64,000 bases of DNA from Betaproteobacteria bacterium. GTDB lineage: Bacteria; Pseudomonadota; Gammaproteobacteria; Burkholderiales; Rhodocyclaceae. The translations under genes and the position numbers were made by a program. A model generated the notes under the pieces. It worked only from the letters and a program-made list of their open reading frames with translations, was not told where the DNA came from and did no database searches. Positions 45,431 through 58,273 of this stretch are shown here, piece after piece. The stretch spans positions 531,413-595,412 of the forward strand of contig JACRAR010000074.1 of NCBI GenBank assembly GCA_016234745.1. Direction: 5' to 3'. Numbering within the stretch: position 1 is the first letter of the stretch; each line of letters starts with the position of its first letter.

Positions 45431-45859
45431 CTATTTCAATTTCTTGCGCAGGCAATCCAGATAAGCTGCGCCATCAGGCTGCGAGTTGCTGCGCTGGGCA
45501 CGCCAGACCGTCTCGCCGAGACATTCGAGCACCGCGTGTAAAGCGGGATGGCGTTCTCCATACTGGGTCAGCAGTGAATCGAAGATGGCGCGCAGTCCCG
45601 GGGGCTGGTCGATCGAAAGCTGCTCTTCGATCGCCAGATGCAGCGACAGGTGCAAGAAGGGATTGGTTTCACCTTGTTCCGGTGTCCATTCCTGAGCCAG
45701 TGCCGATGCCTTGTCACCCAGCAGGCGGTGATACTCGGGATGCATGCCGACGATATCCGCCGCGATATGCTCCATGGGCGTCAAGGGGACTCCCTGCGTT
45801 TGCTTGTGCCAGGAGTCGATGAAAAACAGCCGCGCCTGATCGCGTGATGGATTGAACAT
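45431..45859 (-). CDS. DUF1841 family protein
   Basis: A 142-residue soluble protein, MFNPSRDQARLFFIDSWHKQ and so on, matching the DUF1841 family common in beta- and gammaproteobacteria. The conserved LHLSLHLAIEEQLSIDQP segment (histidine-rich helix) could bind metal, which is inference. Function unknown. It lies 33 nt downstream of nth on the same strand. Confidence 0.85.
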   Translation of the reverse strand: MFNPSRDQARLFFIDSWHKQTQGVPLTPMEHIAADIVGMHPEYHRLLGDKASALAQEWTPEQGETNPFLHLSLHLAIEEQLSIDQPPGLRAIFDSLLTQYGERHPALHAVLECLGETVWRAQRSNSQPDGAAYLDCLRKKLK

Positions 45860-45892
45860 GAGATCTATCCTTTAGCAAGCCGATCCATGCAT

Positions 45893-46531
45893 TCAGGGCG
45901 GCGGGGTCTTGTCAGGAAATTCGCACTGGTCGCGGATGATACAGCCGCGGCAGTCAGGCTTGCGTGCTTTGCAGACATAGCGGCCATGCAGGATCAGCCA
46001 GTGATGCGCATGCTGCCGATAGGCGGGGGGCACGGTCTTCATGAGCTTTTCCTCCACCGCCCGGACATCCTTGCCTGGTGCCAGGCCGGTGCGATTGGCA
46101 AGGCGGAAGATATGTGTATCCACGGCGATGACGGGTTCGTGGAAAATCGTATTGAGGATCACGTTGGCGGTTTTGCGTCCCACGCCAGGCAGCGCTTCGA
46201 GCGCCTCTCGCTGCTGCGGCACCATGCCGTCGTGATGCGCCAGGAGCAGCTTGGCCATGGCCACCAGGTGTTTGGCCTTGCTTGGATAGAGGCCGATGCT
46301 GCGGATGTAGCCCGACAGCTTGCGTTCCCCCAGCGCGGCGATTTTCTCGGCCGTCGGCGCATCGCGGAACAGGGTGCGGGTCGCCAGATTGACACTCTTG
46401 TCCGTCGCCTGGGCGGAGAGAATCACTGCCACCAGCAACTGAAACGGTGTTTCGTATTCCAGCTCCGTGGTTGGATGCGGCTCGGCAGCCGCGAGGCGTT
46501 CGAACAGGGCACGAATTTTTTTCGGGGTCAT
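45893..46531 (-). CDS. nth: Endonuclease III
   Basis: A 212-residue base-excision-repair glycosylase/AP lyase. The helix-hairpin-helix LPGVGRKTANVIL contains the catalytic lysine, the catalytic aspartate follows in VDTHIFRLANR, and the C-terminus has the 4Fe-4S ligands as C-x6-C-x2-C-x5-C. Its start is 5 nt after rsxB, a common rnfB-nth pairing in proteobacteria. Confidence 0.97.
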   Translation of the reverse strand: MTPKKIRALFERLAAAEPHPTTELEYETPFQLLVAVILSAQATDKSVNLATRTLFRDAPTAEKIAALGERKLSGYIRSIGLYPSKAKHLVAMAKLLLAHHDGMVPQQREALEALPGVGRKTANVILNTIFHEPVIAVDTHIFRLANRTGLAPGKDVRAVEEKLMKTVPPAYRQHAHHWLILHGRYVCKARKPDCRGCIIRDQCEFPDKTPPP

Positions 46532-46536
46532 GGGTG

Positions 46537-47307
46537 TTATTTGGACTTGTCCTCGGCTGAACGGCGCGCCTCGATCTCCGCAATCTGCGCAAGTTGCTCT
46601 GGCGAGAGTTGCCGGGTATTAGCCGGCTTGACCTGGGATTTCTGCAACTGTGCGCGGGCGATGGCGGCGGCAATCAAGGCTTTTTTCCTGTCTTCTGCCG
46701 TCGTCCGGTTGGCCGAATCCGTTTCGTCGCCCTGTTGCGCAGTCGCTGAACGAGTTTGTGCGGCCACTTTCGCGGCAAGCCTTGTGGCTTTTTCCTGCTG
46801 CTCGCGTTCTTCGCGGAACAGACGAAACTCGTGTCGTTCCCGCGCTGAGTCGGCATCATGGGGATGTGTCCCGATCGGCGGCCGCATGCTGATGCAATCC
46901 ACAGGGCAAGGCGGGATGCATAACTCGCAGCCGGTGCAAAGATTCGCGACGATGGTGTGCATCTGCTTGGCAGCGCCGACGATGGCATCCACCGGGCATG
47001 CCTGGATGCACAAGGTGCAGCCGATGCAGTAGTTTTCGTCGATGAAGGCGAGTCCCTGGGGCTTCTCGACGCCGTGCGCAGGATTGAGCGGCAGGCAGGG
47101 GCGTCCGAGCAGAGCGGCAAGTTTCCGGATGCCGGCGTCGCCGCCGGGCGGACACTGATTAATGTTGGCTTCGCCAGCAGCGATGGCGCGTGCATACGGC
47201 TTGCAACCGGCATAGCCGCACTGGCTGCATTGTGTTTGGGGCAGGAGGGCATCAATCTTGAGCGCCAGCTGCTCGATATCGGGCAGAACGTTCAATTCTT
47301 CGGACAT
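46537..47307 (-). CDS. rsxB: RnfB/RsxB-like iron-sulfur electron-transfer protein
   Basis: A 256-residue protein. A 4Fe-4S domain uses C27, C30, C35 and C52 ([14 protein letters not shown] ... INQCPPGG). Two ferredoxin motifs follow at about 94-104 and 124-134. From about 150 a charged, helical tail of roughly 100 residues extends to the end. The N-terminal membrane anchor of true RnfB is missing and no rnfA, C, D, G or E genes are nearby, so this is the short, stand-alone form often paired with nth. Redox partner unknown. Confidence 0.85.
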   Translation of the reverse strand: MSEELNVLPDIEQLALKIDALLPQTQCSQCGYAGCKPYARAIAAGEANINQCPPGGDAGIRKLAALLGRPCLPLNPAHGVEKPQGLAFIDENYCIGCTLCIQACPVDAIVGAAKQMHTIVANLCTGCELCIPPCPVDCISMRPPIGTHPHDADSARERHEFRLFREEREQQEKATRLAAKVAAQTRSATAQQGDETDSANRTTAEDRKKALIAAAIARAQLQKSQVKPANTRQLSPEQLAQIAEIEARRSAEDKSK

Positions 47308-47314
47308 GGAAGGA

Positions 47315-48331
47315 CTAGGTTTTTTCCCAGGTCGCGGCGACGCATTCGCGCACCAGTTGCGGTCCGCGATAGATCAGTCCGCTGTATAGCTGCACCAGTT
47401 GGGCGCCGGCGGCGAGCTTGGCCTTTGCCTTGAGACTGTCGACGATTCCACCCACTGCAATGATCGGCAGCTCGTTGGCCAGTGTCTTGGCCAGTTCCGC
47501 AACCACCGCCGTGGCTTTCTCGAACAGCGGCGCACCCGATAGTCCACCGGATTCTGCGGCATGCGGCAGACCGGTGACGCCATTGCGCCCGAGGGTGGTA
47601 TTGGTGGCGATCACAGCATCAATTTGGTGGCGGCGCAGAGCATCGGCGATATGGCTGATTTGCTCGGGATCAAGATCGGGAGCCACTTTCAGCGCGAGCG
47701 GCACATAGCGGCCATGCTTGTCAGCGAGTTCGCCCTGACGTGTCTTCAGGGCGCCGAGGAGTGCATCGATCTCCGCGCGTTCCTGCAGTTGCCGCAGATT
47801 GACGGTATTCGGCGAGGAAACATTGACAGCGACATAACTGGCCAGCGCATAGACTTTATCCAGGCAGGTGAGATAGTCATCGGCGGCGCGCTCGATCGGC
47901 GTGAAGGCATTCTTGCCGATGTTGATGCCAAGTATGCCCTTGTATTTTGCGGCGCGAATGTTGGCTAGCAGCGCCTCGACGCCGTGGTTGTTGAAACCCA
48001 TGCGATTGATCAGTGCCTGCTTGGCAGGCAGGCGGAACATGCGCGGCCGGGGGTTGCCCGACTGCGGACGCGGCGTTACGGTACCGACTTCGAGAAAACC
48101 GAAGCCGAGTCGCGCCAGGCCGTCGATGGCTTCACCGTTCTTGTCGAGACCGGCAGCCAGGCCGACACGGTTGGGGAAATCCAGGCCCATCACGCGCACC
48201 GGTGGTTCTGCTGGGGTGGGCACAGCCGGCAACAGGCAGCCGAAACGGTGCAGGGCTGCGATGGTCAACTCATGCGCGGTTTCGGCATCGAGCGTGAACA
48301 ACAGCGGGCGAAGAATGGAATAGGGCAGCAT
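47315..48331 (-). CDS. pyrD: Dihydroorotate dehydrogenase (quinone)
   Basis: A 338-residue class 2 enzyme that oxidises dihydroorotate to orotate with quinone in pyrimidine synthesis. FMN-binding and catalytic segments are present: [27 protein letters not shown], the catalytic-serine motif VNVSSPNT, and GGIVDS near the C-terminus. The N-terminus [20 protein letters not shown] is the membrane-associating helix. The ATG at 48331 is preferred to one 11 codons upstream because it matches family N-termini. A TAGAAT box 7 nt upstream suggests a leaderless mRNA. Confidence 0.95.
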   Translation of the reverse strand: MLPYSILRPLLFTLDAETAHELTIAALHRFGCLLPAVPTPAEPPVRVMGLDFPNRVGLAAGLDKNGEAIDGLARLGFGFLEVGTVTPRPQSGNPRPRMFRLPAKQALINRMGFNNHGVEALLANIRAAKYKGILGINIGKNAFTPIERAADDYLTCLDKVYALASYVAVNVSSPNTVNLRQLQERAEIDALLGALKTRQGELADKHGRYVPLALKVAPDLDPEQISHIADALRRHQIDAVIATNTTLGRNGVTGLPHAAESGGLSGAPLFEKATAVVAELAKTLANELPIIAVGGIVDSLKAKAKLAAGAQLVQLYSGLIYRGPQLVRECVAATWEKT

Positions 48332-48338
48332 GGGATCA

Positions 48339-48344
48339 ATTCTA
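48339..48344 (-). promoter_or_regulatory. Possible -10 box (TAGAAT) of a leaderless pyrD transcript
   Basis: On the minus strand TAGAAT ends 7 nt before the pyrD ATG at 48331. No Shine-Dalgarno sequence lies between. The -35 region is weak. Confidence 0.35.
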
Positions 48345-48450
48345 GCCGAGTTCCACGGGTGCATCTGTGCGCAATCGCAGCGTGCCTGGGACTGTGCAGG
48401 CCGGGCTTATACTGCCATCCATCCCAAGGTTTTCGTGGAGATTTGCAGTC

Positions 48451-49341
48451 TTGAATCAACGTATCGCACCCGGTCCGGCGGCGATTGCCCTGATGGTGAT
48501 GCTGTGTGCCCTCTGGGGCTTTCAGCAGGTCACAGTGAAAATTGCCATGGCCGGGGTCAGCCCCATCCTGCAAGGTGGATTGCGCTCGGCCATTGCGGCC
48601 GGCCTGCTGCTGGGCTGGGCTTGCTGGCGCGGCCTGCCCTTGCTGCAGCGGGATGGCTCCTTGCGGCCCGGTCTGCTGATCGGCTTCCTGTTTTCTCTGG
48701 AGTTCCTGGGCATTTTCTACGGACTCGTGTATACCAATGCCTCGCGCATGGTGGTCTTTCTCTATACCGCGCCCTGCTTCACGGTGCTCGGCCTGCATTG
48801 GTGCGTTGCCGGAGAGCGTCTCTTCCTGCGGCACTGGCTTGGGGTCGGGCTGGCTTTTGTCGGCATCGCACTGGCCTTCGCGGATGGATGGGGGAACGGC
48901 GGACACTGGTTGGGCGATGTCTGCGGCGTGCTTGCGGCGATCTTCTGGTCGGCGACGACGGTGCTGATTCGCGCCACTTCCCTCACCCGTGTCAGTGCCA
49001 CGAAGGTGTTGTTGTACCAGTTGGCCGTCTCGGCTGTGTTGATGTTGCCTTTGTCGTGGCTGGCCGGTGAAAGCGGCGTGACATTGCTGACGCCGGCTAT
49101 CGTCTTGGCGCTTGCCTACCAGGCGGTCATCATCGCCTTTGTCAGCTATCTGCTTTGGTTCTGGTTGCTGACCCGCTACCTGGCAAACCGGCTGATGGTG
49201 TTTACATTCCTGACGCCCTTGTTCGGCGTGGCTTTCGGCGTAGTATTTCTGAATGAGCAAGTGTCGCTGGTTTTCGGTCTGGCGGCGCTTCTGGTCGTGA
49301 CCGGCATAGCGCTGGTAAATGTGCCGGGACACAAAGACTAA
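48451..49341 (+). CDS. EamA/DMT-family transporter
   Basis: A 296-residue inner-membrane protein with ten predicted helices in two EamA repeats; ALWGFQQVTVKIAMAGVSP in the first helix is typical. It probably exports a metabolite or amino acid; substrate unknown. The TTG at 48451, preceded by GGAG (48437-48440), gives the usual length; ATG at 48493 is the alternative. It diverges from pyrD. Confidence 0.85.
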   Translation: MNQRIAPGPAAIALMVMLCALWGFQQVTVKIAMAGVSPILQGGLRSAIAAGLLLGWACWRGLPLLQRDGSLRPGLLIGFLFSLEFLGIFYGLVYTNASRMVVFLYTAPCFTVLGLHWCVAGERLFLRHWLGVGLAFVGIALAFADGWGNGGHWLGDVCGVLAAIFWSATTVLIRATSLTRVSATKVLLYQLAVSAVLMLPLSWLAGESGVTLLTPAIVLALAYQAVIIAFVSYLLWFWLLTRYLANRLMVFTFLTPLFGVAFGVVFLNEQVSLVFGLAALLVVTGIALVNVPGHKD

Positions 49342-49377
49342 TTCCCGCCGTTGACTCCGGGATACTCGTTTCGATCC

Positions 49378-50526
49378 TCAATAAGTCCCAGTCACCAAGA
49401 TATTCCGGTCTGCTTGCGCAACATCGCATAGGCCGCATAAGGCCATGGTGATATCCAGTTCCTTGTGCAGGATTTCCAGACACTTGGTAACGCCTTCTTC
49501 ACCCATCGCGGCCAGCCCATAGGTGTAGGCACGACCAATGCAAACGCCTTTCGCACCCAATGCAAGTGCCTTGAGCGCATCCTGCCCGGTGCATACGCCC
49601 CCGTCCATGAGTACCTCGATCTTGTCGCCCACGGCGCTCACGATGGGCGCCAGTGCGGTGATCGTGGAAGGGGCGCCATCGAGCTGGCGGCCGCCATGAT
49701 TGGAAACGATGATGGCATCCGCACCACTGCGCGCTGCTATCTCAGCGTCTTCCGCGTCCATGATGCCCTTGAGTATCAGCTTGCCGCCCCAACGCTCCTT
49801 GATCCACTTCACATCATCCCAGCTCAAGCTTGGATCGAACTGGTTCGCGCTCCATTCAGCAAAAGTGTTCAAGTTGTCGACATCCTTGGCATGACCGAAC
49901 ACATTGCGGAAGGTGCGGCGCTGGGTACCCAGCATACCCAGTCCCCAGCGGGGCTTGGTGCTCATGTTGAGCAGATTGCGCAAGGTAATTTTGGGAGGAG
50001 CGGAAAGTCTGTTTTTGATGTCCTTGTGCCGCTGTCCCATGATTTGCAGGTCCAGTGTCAGTACCAGCGCGGAACATCCGGCCGCCTTGGCACGATCGAT
50101 CAGGCGACCGATGAAATCACGGTCACGCATCACGTAGAGTTGAAACCAGAAGGGCGCGCTGGAATTTTCAGCGACGTCCTCTATCGAGCAGATGCTCATG
50201 GTGGACAGCGTAAATGGGATGCCAAATTTTTCCGCTGCGCGTGCAGCCAGGATCTCGCCATCGGCATGCTGCATGCCCAGAAGACCAACAGGCGCCAGGG
50301 CAACCGGCATGGCAACGTCCTGACCCACCATGGTGCTCTTCAGGGTTCGGTGCTCGATATTCACAGCCACTCTTTGACGAAACTTTATTCTGGCGAAATC
50401 GCTTTCATTCGAGCGGTAGGTGCCTTCGGTCCAGGATCCTGAATCGACATAATCATAGAGCATGCGTGGCACCCGTCTTCTTGCCAGACGGCGCAGGTCC
50501 TCGATGCAGGTAATGACTGGGGGCAT
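49378..50526 (-). CDS. lldD: FMN-dependent alpha-hydroxy-acid (L-lactate) dehydrogenase
   Basis: A 382-residue FMN enzyme. The active-site segment SNHGGRQLDGAPSTI contains the catalytic histidine and substrate-binding arginine, and the FMN phosphate site reads MDGGVCTGQDALKALALGA. RMLYDYVDSGSWTEGTYRSN near the N-terminus is typical of LldD-type lactate dehydrogenases that feed electrons to the respiratory chain. Glycolate or mandelate as substrate cannot be ruled out. Monocistronic. Confidence 0.9.
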   Translation of the reverse strand: MPPVITCIEDLRRLARRRVPRMLYDYVDSGSWTEGTYRSNESDFARIKFRQRVAVNIEHRTLKSTMVGQDVAMPVALAPVGLLGMQHADGEILAARAAEKFGIPFTLSTMSICSIEDVAENSSAPFWFQLYVMRDRDFIGRLIDRAKAAGCSALVLTLDLQIMGQRHKDIKNRLSAPPKITLRNLLNMSTKPRWGLGMLGTQRRTFRNVFGHAKDVDNLNTFAEWSANQFDPSLSWDDVKWIKERWGGKLILKGIMDAEDAEIAARSGADAIIVSNHGGRQLDGAPSTITALAPIVSAVGDKIEVLMDGGVCTGQDALKALALGAKGVCIGRAYTYGLAAMGEEGVTKCLEILHKELDITMALCGLCDVAQADRNILVTGTY

Positions 50527-50641
50527 TGTGTCTCCGAAGGCAGTTCAATTTCGGGGGTGCGGTCGAGACTGGACGGGTACGCGGCAGGCGAGCAGGCCAA
50601 CGCGCAGAGGCCCGGTTCTCGGGGCGAGTTTCGCCTGGCGT

Positions 50642-51211
50642 TCAGTTAGGCTTGCCGAGTAGAGCTTCCTTGAGATCGTCCTGCGCCGGCTTCGAGCCCA
50701 GCCAGATCCTCAGCAGGGCACGGTAGAAGTCTTCGCCGGCAATGTCTTTGCCCAGCTGCTTGCCATTGATGCTCAGACGGGTACCACTTTCGGGCAGCCA
50801 GTCGATGCTGACGGCATCTCCCTTGCTGGAGTTCTTTACGGAAAGAATGGCTTCCTTGAATTCCTCGATGCCGGCTTTAAGCGGCTCCACTTCGGCATCG
50901 GTATGGTTCTTGTGGATGCCGCCGACCAGCGCGGCAGCGAAGTCCTCGGCAGAAAGGTCGCGCAGCGTGACGATGTGCAAACGCTTTGCTCCCTTGAGGG
51001 CAAGTACCTCGGCTGCCGTGGTCTTCTTTTCTGTCAGGTAGAGGCCGATGGTATAGACCTTGATGAAGAATCTGGCGCGCACGCCGACCCCATTGAGCGT
51101 CAGTTCGCTGGGGCCAAATTTGATCTTGTCTTCGTATTTGACGCCGGCGACGTCTGACGCCGCCTGGGCCAGGCCGGACAGCAACAATAAGACCAGCAAT
51201 AGTTTTTTCAT
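50642..51211 (-). CDS. Chalcone-isomerase-like periplasmic protein
   Basis: A 189-residue protein with a signal peptide (MKKLLLVLLLLSGLAQA, cleavage about residue 17). The mature part has the bacterial chalcone-isomerase-like fold, with LNGVGVRARFFIKVYTIGLYL near the N-terminus and FYRALLRIWLGSKPAQDDLK near the end. Bacterial members probably bind a lipid or fatty acid rather than catalyse flavonoid chemistry. The ATG at 51211 is chosen because the upstream extension has no signal-peptide sense. It lies 102 nt downstream of proA. Confidence 0.85.
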   Translation of the reverse strand: MKKLLLVLLLLSGLAQAASDVAGVKYEDKIKFGPSELTLNGVGVRARFFIKVYTIGLYLTEKKTTAAEVLALKGAKRLHIVTLRDLSAEDFAAALVGGIHKNHTDAEVEPLKAGIEEFKEAILSVKNSSKGDAVSIDWLPESGTRLSINGKQLGKDIAGEDFYRALLRIWLGSKPAQDDLKEALLGKPN

Positions 51212-51313
51212 GACTATTTCCTTAAAGGGTTTCAATCCGTGTTTTGCATACGCCTTCAGGCATGACTTCCTTGCCGCTGCCGTCGCCGGGAACTGTGGCA
51301 ATGCTGTAGCGCT

Positions 51314-52570
51314 TCATGTGCGGACTTCCCCGCTTCCCAGCACGATCCATTTCTGCGAAGTGAGTCCCTCCAGTCCGACCGGACCGCGTGCATGGAACTT
51401 GTCGGTGGAGATCCCGATTTCGGCGCCCAGCCCGTACTCGAAGCCATCGGCGAAGCGCGTCGAGGCGTTTACCATGACCGAGCTCGAATCCACCTCACGC
51501 AGGAAGCGCATGGCATGGGTGTAATTTTCGGTGACGATGGCGTCGGTGTGCTGCGATGAATACTTGTTGATGTGGGCGATCGCCTCACTCACGTCGGCGA
51601 CCACTTTGACCGAGATGATCGCCGCCAGGTACTCGGCATAGTAATCCTCTTCCGTGGCGGGCCGCGCCTGCGGCACCAGCTTGCAGGTTTCTGCGCAGCC
51701 GCGGATTTCCACGTTTTTGGCGATCAGCATGTGGGCGATGGCCGGCAGCTGCGTTGCGGCGACGCTCCGGGCGACCAACAGCGATTCGGCGGTGTTGCAG
51801 GTGCCCAGGCGCTGGGTTTTGGCATTGTCGACAATCTTCAGGGCCTTTGTGGCATCGGCGTCGCCGTCGATATAGACGTGGCAGTTGCCGTCGAGGTGCT
51901 TGATCACCGGCACCCGCGCTTCTTTCGAGATGCGTTCGATGAGCCCCTTGCCGCCGCGCGGCACGATGACGTCCACATAGAGCGGCATGGCCACCAGATG
52001 ACCGACAGCTTCCCGGTCGGTGGTTTCCAGCACCTGCACGGCTGCCTGCGGCAGGCCGGCGGATTGCAAGCCTTCGCGTACGCAGGCGGCAATGGCCTGG
52101 TTGCAGCGGATCGCCTCCTTGCCGCCGCGCAGGATCGCCGCATTGCCCGATTTCAGGCAGAGCGCCGCAGCGTCGGCGGTGACGTTGGGGCGGGCTTCGT
52201 AGATGATGCCGACCACGCCGAGAGGCACGCGCATCTTGCCAACCTGGATGCCGGAAGGCCGGCGTTTCAGATCGGTGATCTCGCCGACCGGATCGGGCAG
52301 CGTGGCAACCTGTTCCAGACCCAGCGCCATGGCTTCGACGCCTTTAACGGTCAGGGTCAGGCGGTCGATCATTGCCACATCCAATCCGCTGGCTTGGGCC
52401 TCCTCGACGTCAGCGGCGTTGGCGGCAAGCAATTCCGCGGTGCGCGCACGAATTAGTCGCGCTATCGCCAACAGGGCATTGTTCTTTGCCGCCGTCGAGG
52501 CTGCCGCCATTTCCCGGCTGGCTTGCCGGGCCGCGCGGCCCAATTGCTCCATGGTTTCCTTCAGGTTCAT
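51314..52570 (-). CDS. proA: Glutamate-5-semialdehyde dehydrogenase
   Basis: A 418-residue enzyme of proline synthesis that reduces glutamyl-5-phosphate to the semialdehyde. The catalytic cysteine lies in [11 protein letters not shown], and the NADP-binding and C-terminal segments ([23 protein letters not shown]) are intact. Its start overlaps the holA stop (ATGA). It is the last of the leuS-lptE-holA-proA run. Confidence 0.97.
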   Translation of the reverse strand: MNLKETMEQLGRAARQASREMAAASTAAKNNALLAIARLIRARTAELLAANAADVEEAQASGLDVAMIDRLTLTVKGVEAMALGLEQVATLPDPVGEITDLKRRPSGIQVGKMRVPLGVVGIIYEARPNVTADAAALCLKSGNAAILRGGKEAIRCNQAIAACVREGLQSAGLPQAAVQVLETTDREAVGHLVAMPLYVDVIVPRGGKGLIERISKEARVPVIKHLDGNCHVYIDGDADATKALKIVDNAKTQRLGTCNTAESLLVARSVAATQLPAIAHMLIAKNVEIRGCAETCKLVPQARPATEEDYYAEYLAAIISVKVVADVSEAIAHINKYSSQHTDAIVTENYTHAMRFLREVDSSSVMVNASTRFADGFEYGLGAEIGISTDKFHARGPVGLEGLTSQKWIVLGSGEVRT

Positions 52571-53586
52571 GTCGCTATTCTCTTGGTTTGGGTCAGGCGC
52601 AGCGCCAGTTGCAGGAATTCATCCCACAGATCGCCGCGCGTCAGGCCTTTAATCATGCGGTCAATTCGCGCGGCCTGCAAGAGGGACGCCCGTAGCAGCG
52701 GGGTCGAGCAGCGCTGCAGCGCGTTGCGGTAGGCCCCCTGCCGGGCGCCGAAGACTCTTGCGGCGCTGCAGGCGGCATCGAATCCGACGCCACGATCCAG
52801 CTGCGAGCGGAGCTGCGCCAGGGTACGCGCCTCCTGCGCCAGTGCCCACAATACCAGCGGCGGCGCCGTATCTTCGGCGCGCAAGCCTTCCAGCAAACGT
52901 GCACAGCGCGGCGCGTCACCCGCCAGCAAGGCGGCACGCAGCTTGTCGACGTCGAAACGCGCCACATCCATGACGGCGGCTTGTACCTGCTCCAGCGTGA
53001 TCGTGCCTGTGGCGTGGAGCAACCCCAGCTTGCGGATTTCCTGATGGGCCGCGAGCAGATTGCCCTCGACCTGCGCTGCAATAAATTCAAGTGCCTCGGG
53101 CGTTGCCGACTGTTTTTGGTGCGCTAGGCGCATGGCGATCCAGCTGGGCAGTTGCTGCAATGAAGGGGCGTTGAGTTCAATTGCGACACCATGGTTGACC
53201 AGGGCGGTGAACCAGGCCGCTTTCCTGGCTTGCCAGTCGAGTTGAGGCAAGGTCACCAGGGTGAGGACGCCTTGATGGCTTTGCTCGCAGTGACGCTGCA
53301 AGGCTTCGCCGCCATCGCGTCCGGGCTTGCCGGTGGGTATGCGCAGATCGATCAGCATATTGCCGCCGAACAGGGACAGGTTGCCGCCGGCCTGTGCCAA
53401 TTGTTCCCAGCGAAACCCCGGTCCGGCGATGAGGACTTCGCGTTCGTCATAACCCTGGGAGCGCGCTGCGCTGCGAATTGCGTCTGCGGCTTCGAGGATC
53501 AATAGCGGCTCGTCACCGTGCAGCAGGTAGAGCGCTGCCAGAGGCTTGGCAAGATGTTGATCGAGCTGGTCCGGGCGCAGTTGCAT
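52567..53586 (-). CDS. holA: DNA polymerase III subunit delta
   Basis: A 339-residue clamp-loader subunit. It starts [20 protein letters not shown], with the [16 protein letters not shown] motif that replaces a P-loop, and a C-terminal helical collar domain. Delta opens the beta clamp. It lies 6 nt after lptE and overlaps proA; lptE-holA adjacency is standard in proteobacteria. Confidence 0.96.
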   Translation of the reverse strand: MQLRPDQLDQHLAKPLAALYLLHGDEPLLILEAADAIRSAARSQGYDEREVLIAGPGFRWEQLAQAGGNLSLFGGNMLIDLRIPTGKPGRDGGEALQRHCEQSHQGVLTLVTLPQLDWQARKAAWFTALVNHGVAIELNAPSLQQLPSWIAMRLAHQKQSATPEALEFIAAQVEGNLLAAHQEIRKLGLLHATGTITLEQVQAAVMDVARFDVDKLRAALLAGDAPRCARLLEGLRAEDTAPPLVLWALAQEARTLAQLRSQLDRGVGFDAACSAARVFGARQGAYRNALQRCSTPLLRASLLQAARIDRMIKGLTRGDLWDEFLQLALRLTQTKRIAT

Positions 53587-53592
53587 CGCGCC

Positions 53593-54090
53593 TTACGGCT
53601 CGGTTTTGGTGGGCGGTTTGGCGGCTGCCAGTCGGCGCAGGATCTGTTGCACCAGATCATTCTGGATGTCGCGCCAGAGCAGCGTTTCCTCGGCTTCCTT
53701 GGACAGCACCTGATCGTCCGTGAAGGTGATGTCGCGGCGGACGACGATCTGGCTGGGCGGCAACCAGTCGCGACCAATGTCGTCGACCAGGCGGAAATTG
53801 AAAGTGCGCACCAGCTGGAATTCACGGGCGCGTCCCGTGGCGGAGAGGCTGAGGATGTTCTTTGTGATCGTGTCGTTCGGAATCAGCAAGATTGCCTGGG
53901 CGTCTTTCTGGGTATCAACAATGCGCGCATTGCTGCCGGCGGAGATGGAACGTTTCAGTTGAGCATGCAGTTCGGTGGTCTCCGGTAGCGCGATATAGAG
54001 CTTTTCGAAAGGCAGAGGGTAGGCGCCGCGCAATTGAAAGCCGCAGGCAGAAAGCAGCAGAATCAGGGCGAGGGCGAGCCAGCGGCGCAT
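53593..54090 (-). CDS. lptE: LPS-assembly lipoprotein LptE
   Basis: A 165-residue lipoprotein. The signal peptide MRRWLALALILLLSAC ends in a lipobox with C16 as the lipidated residue, followed by GFQLRGAYPLPF, the typical LptE start. LptE plugs the LptD barrel that inserts LPS in the outer membrane. The ATG at 54090 has GAAGG upstream and lies 10 nt after the leuS stop; a longer frame would overlap leuS. Confidence 0.95.
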   Translation of the reverse strand: MRRWLALALILLLSACGFQLRGAYPLPFEKLYIALPETTELHAQLKRSISAGSNARIVDTQKDAQAILLIPNDTITKNILSLSATGRAREFQLVRTFNFRLVDDIGRDWLPPSQIVVRRDITFTDDQVLSKEAEETLLWRDIQNDLVQQILRRLAAAKPPTKTEP

Positions 54091-54100
54091 GGATAGCCCT

Positions 54101-57720
<3,620 letters not shown>

Positions 57721-57750
57721 CGCAGCGTTGCTTCAATCGTGCTGTTATGC

Positions 57751-58089
57751 TCAGAAGGCGCGCTGCTGCCACCAACAGGCCGAACGGGCCGAATTGGCCG
57801 CAATACTCAGCAAGGCTTGCTGCGCGGTCAAACCATGCAGCCACAATCGTGCCGGCAAACGCACCAGCGGCCCGAAGCCGAAGGGCATTGCGCTGAGTTT
57901 GCGGGATTCGGCAGCGAGCAATTCGAGCAGACGGTCGACGGCGAGTCTCCAGTATTCCGGAGATTCAATCCGTTCTGATCTCTGCGTGCTGAAGCGCAGC
58001 GCCTCTTTCCACAATACTTCTGCGCGCTTCAGGGGAACCCCGGCTTTCTTGGCCAGCCAGGGCAGTATCTTCGGGTATTTCGCGTGCAT
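57751..58089 (-). CDS. Conserved hypothetical protein of betaproteobacteria
   Basis: A 112-residue soluble protein starting MHAKYPKILPWLAKKAGVPL, with RAEVLWKEALRFST and SPEYWRLAVDRLLELLAAES. I recognise it only as a conserved family without a known function. AAAGGAG precedes the ATG. Its upstream 184-nt region contains two related palindromes, so it may be tightly regulated. It ends 30 nt from the convergent FecR/SPOR gene. Confidence 0.75.
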   Translation of the reverse strand: MHAKYPKILPWLAKKAGVPLKRAEVLWKEALRFSTQRSERIESPEYWRLAVDRLLELLAAESRKLSAMPFGFGPLVRLPARLWLHGLTAQQALLSIAANSARSACWWQQRAF

Positions 58090-58177
58090 CGTTTACTCCT
58101 TTCTTTACGGTCCGAATTGGCCCGTGTAAAGCTGGTAGCTACTCCTGCCTTGTGGGGTGGGAAGCTGCCAGCAATTC

Positions 58178-58196
58178 TATATTGCAGTGCAATATA
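58178..58196. promoter_or_regulatory. Palindrome 1, core TATTGCA-N-TGCAATA
   Basis: A perfect 9-1-9 palindrome centred on 58187. It shares the 15-nt core TATTGCAnTGCAATA with palindrome 2, 68 bp away. On the minus strand it overlaps a possible -10 (TTATAT; -35 TTTCAA 17 nt upstream) for the small conserved gene, so it is placed like a repressor operator. Confidence 0.6.
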
Positions 58197-58241
58197 ATGC
58201 ATTCTACTCGTCTTTTGAAACCTTTGTCGGATAATAGTTCC

Positions 58242-58268
58242 CCTAATTATTGCAATGCAATAATTAGG
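58242..58268. promoter_or_regulatory. Palindrome 2, core TATTGCA-N-TGCAATA
   Basis: A perfect 13-1-13 palindrome centred on 58255, five nt beyond the stop of the indolepyruvate oxidoreductase gene. It carries the same core as palindrome 1. It may be a second operator for the small gene or may fold as a weak terminator for the oxidoreductase transcript; its A+T-rich arms favour the operator reading. Confidence 0.55.
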
Positions 58269-58273
58269 ATAGG

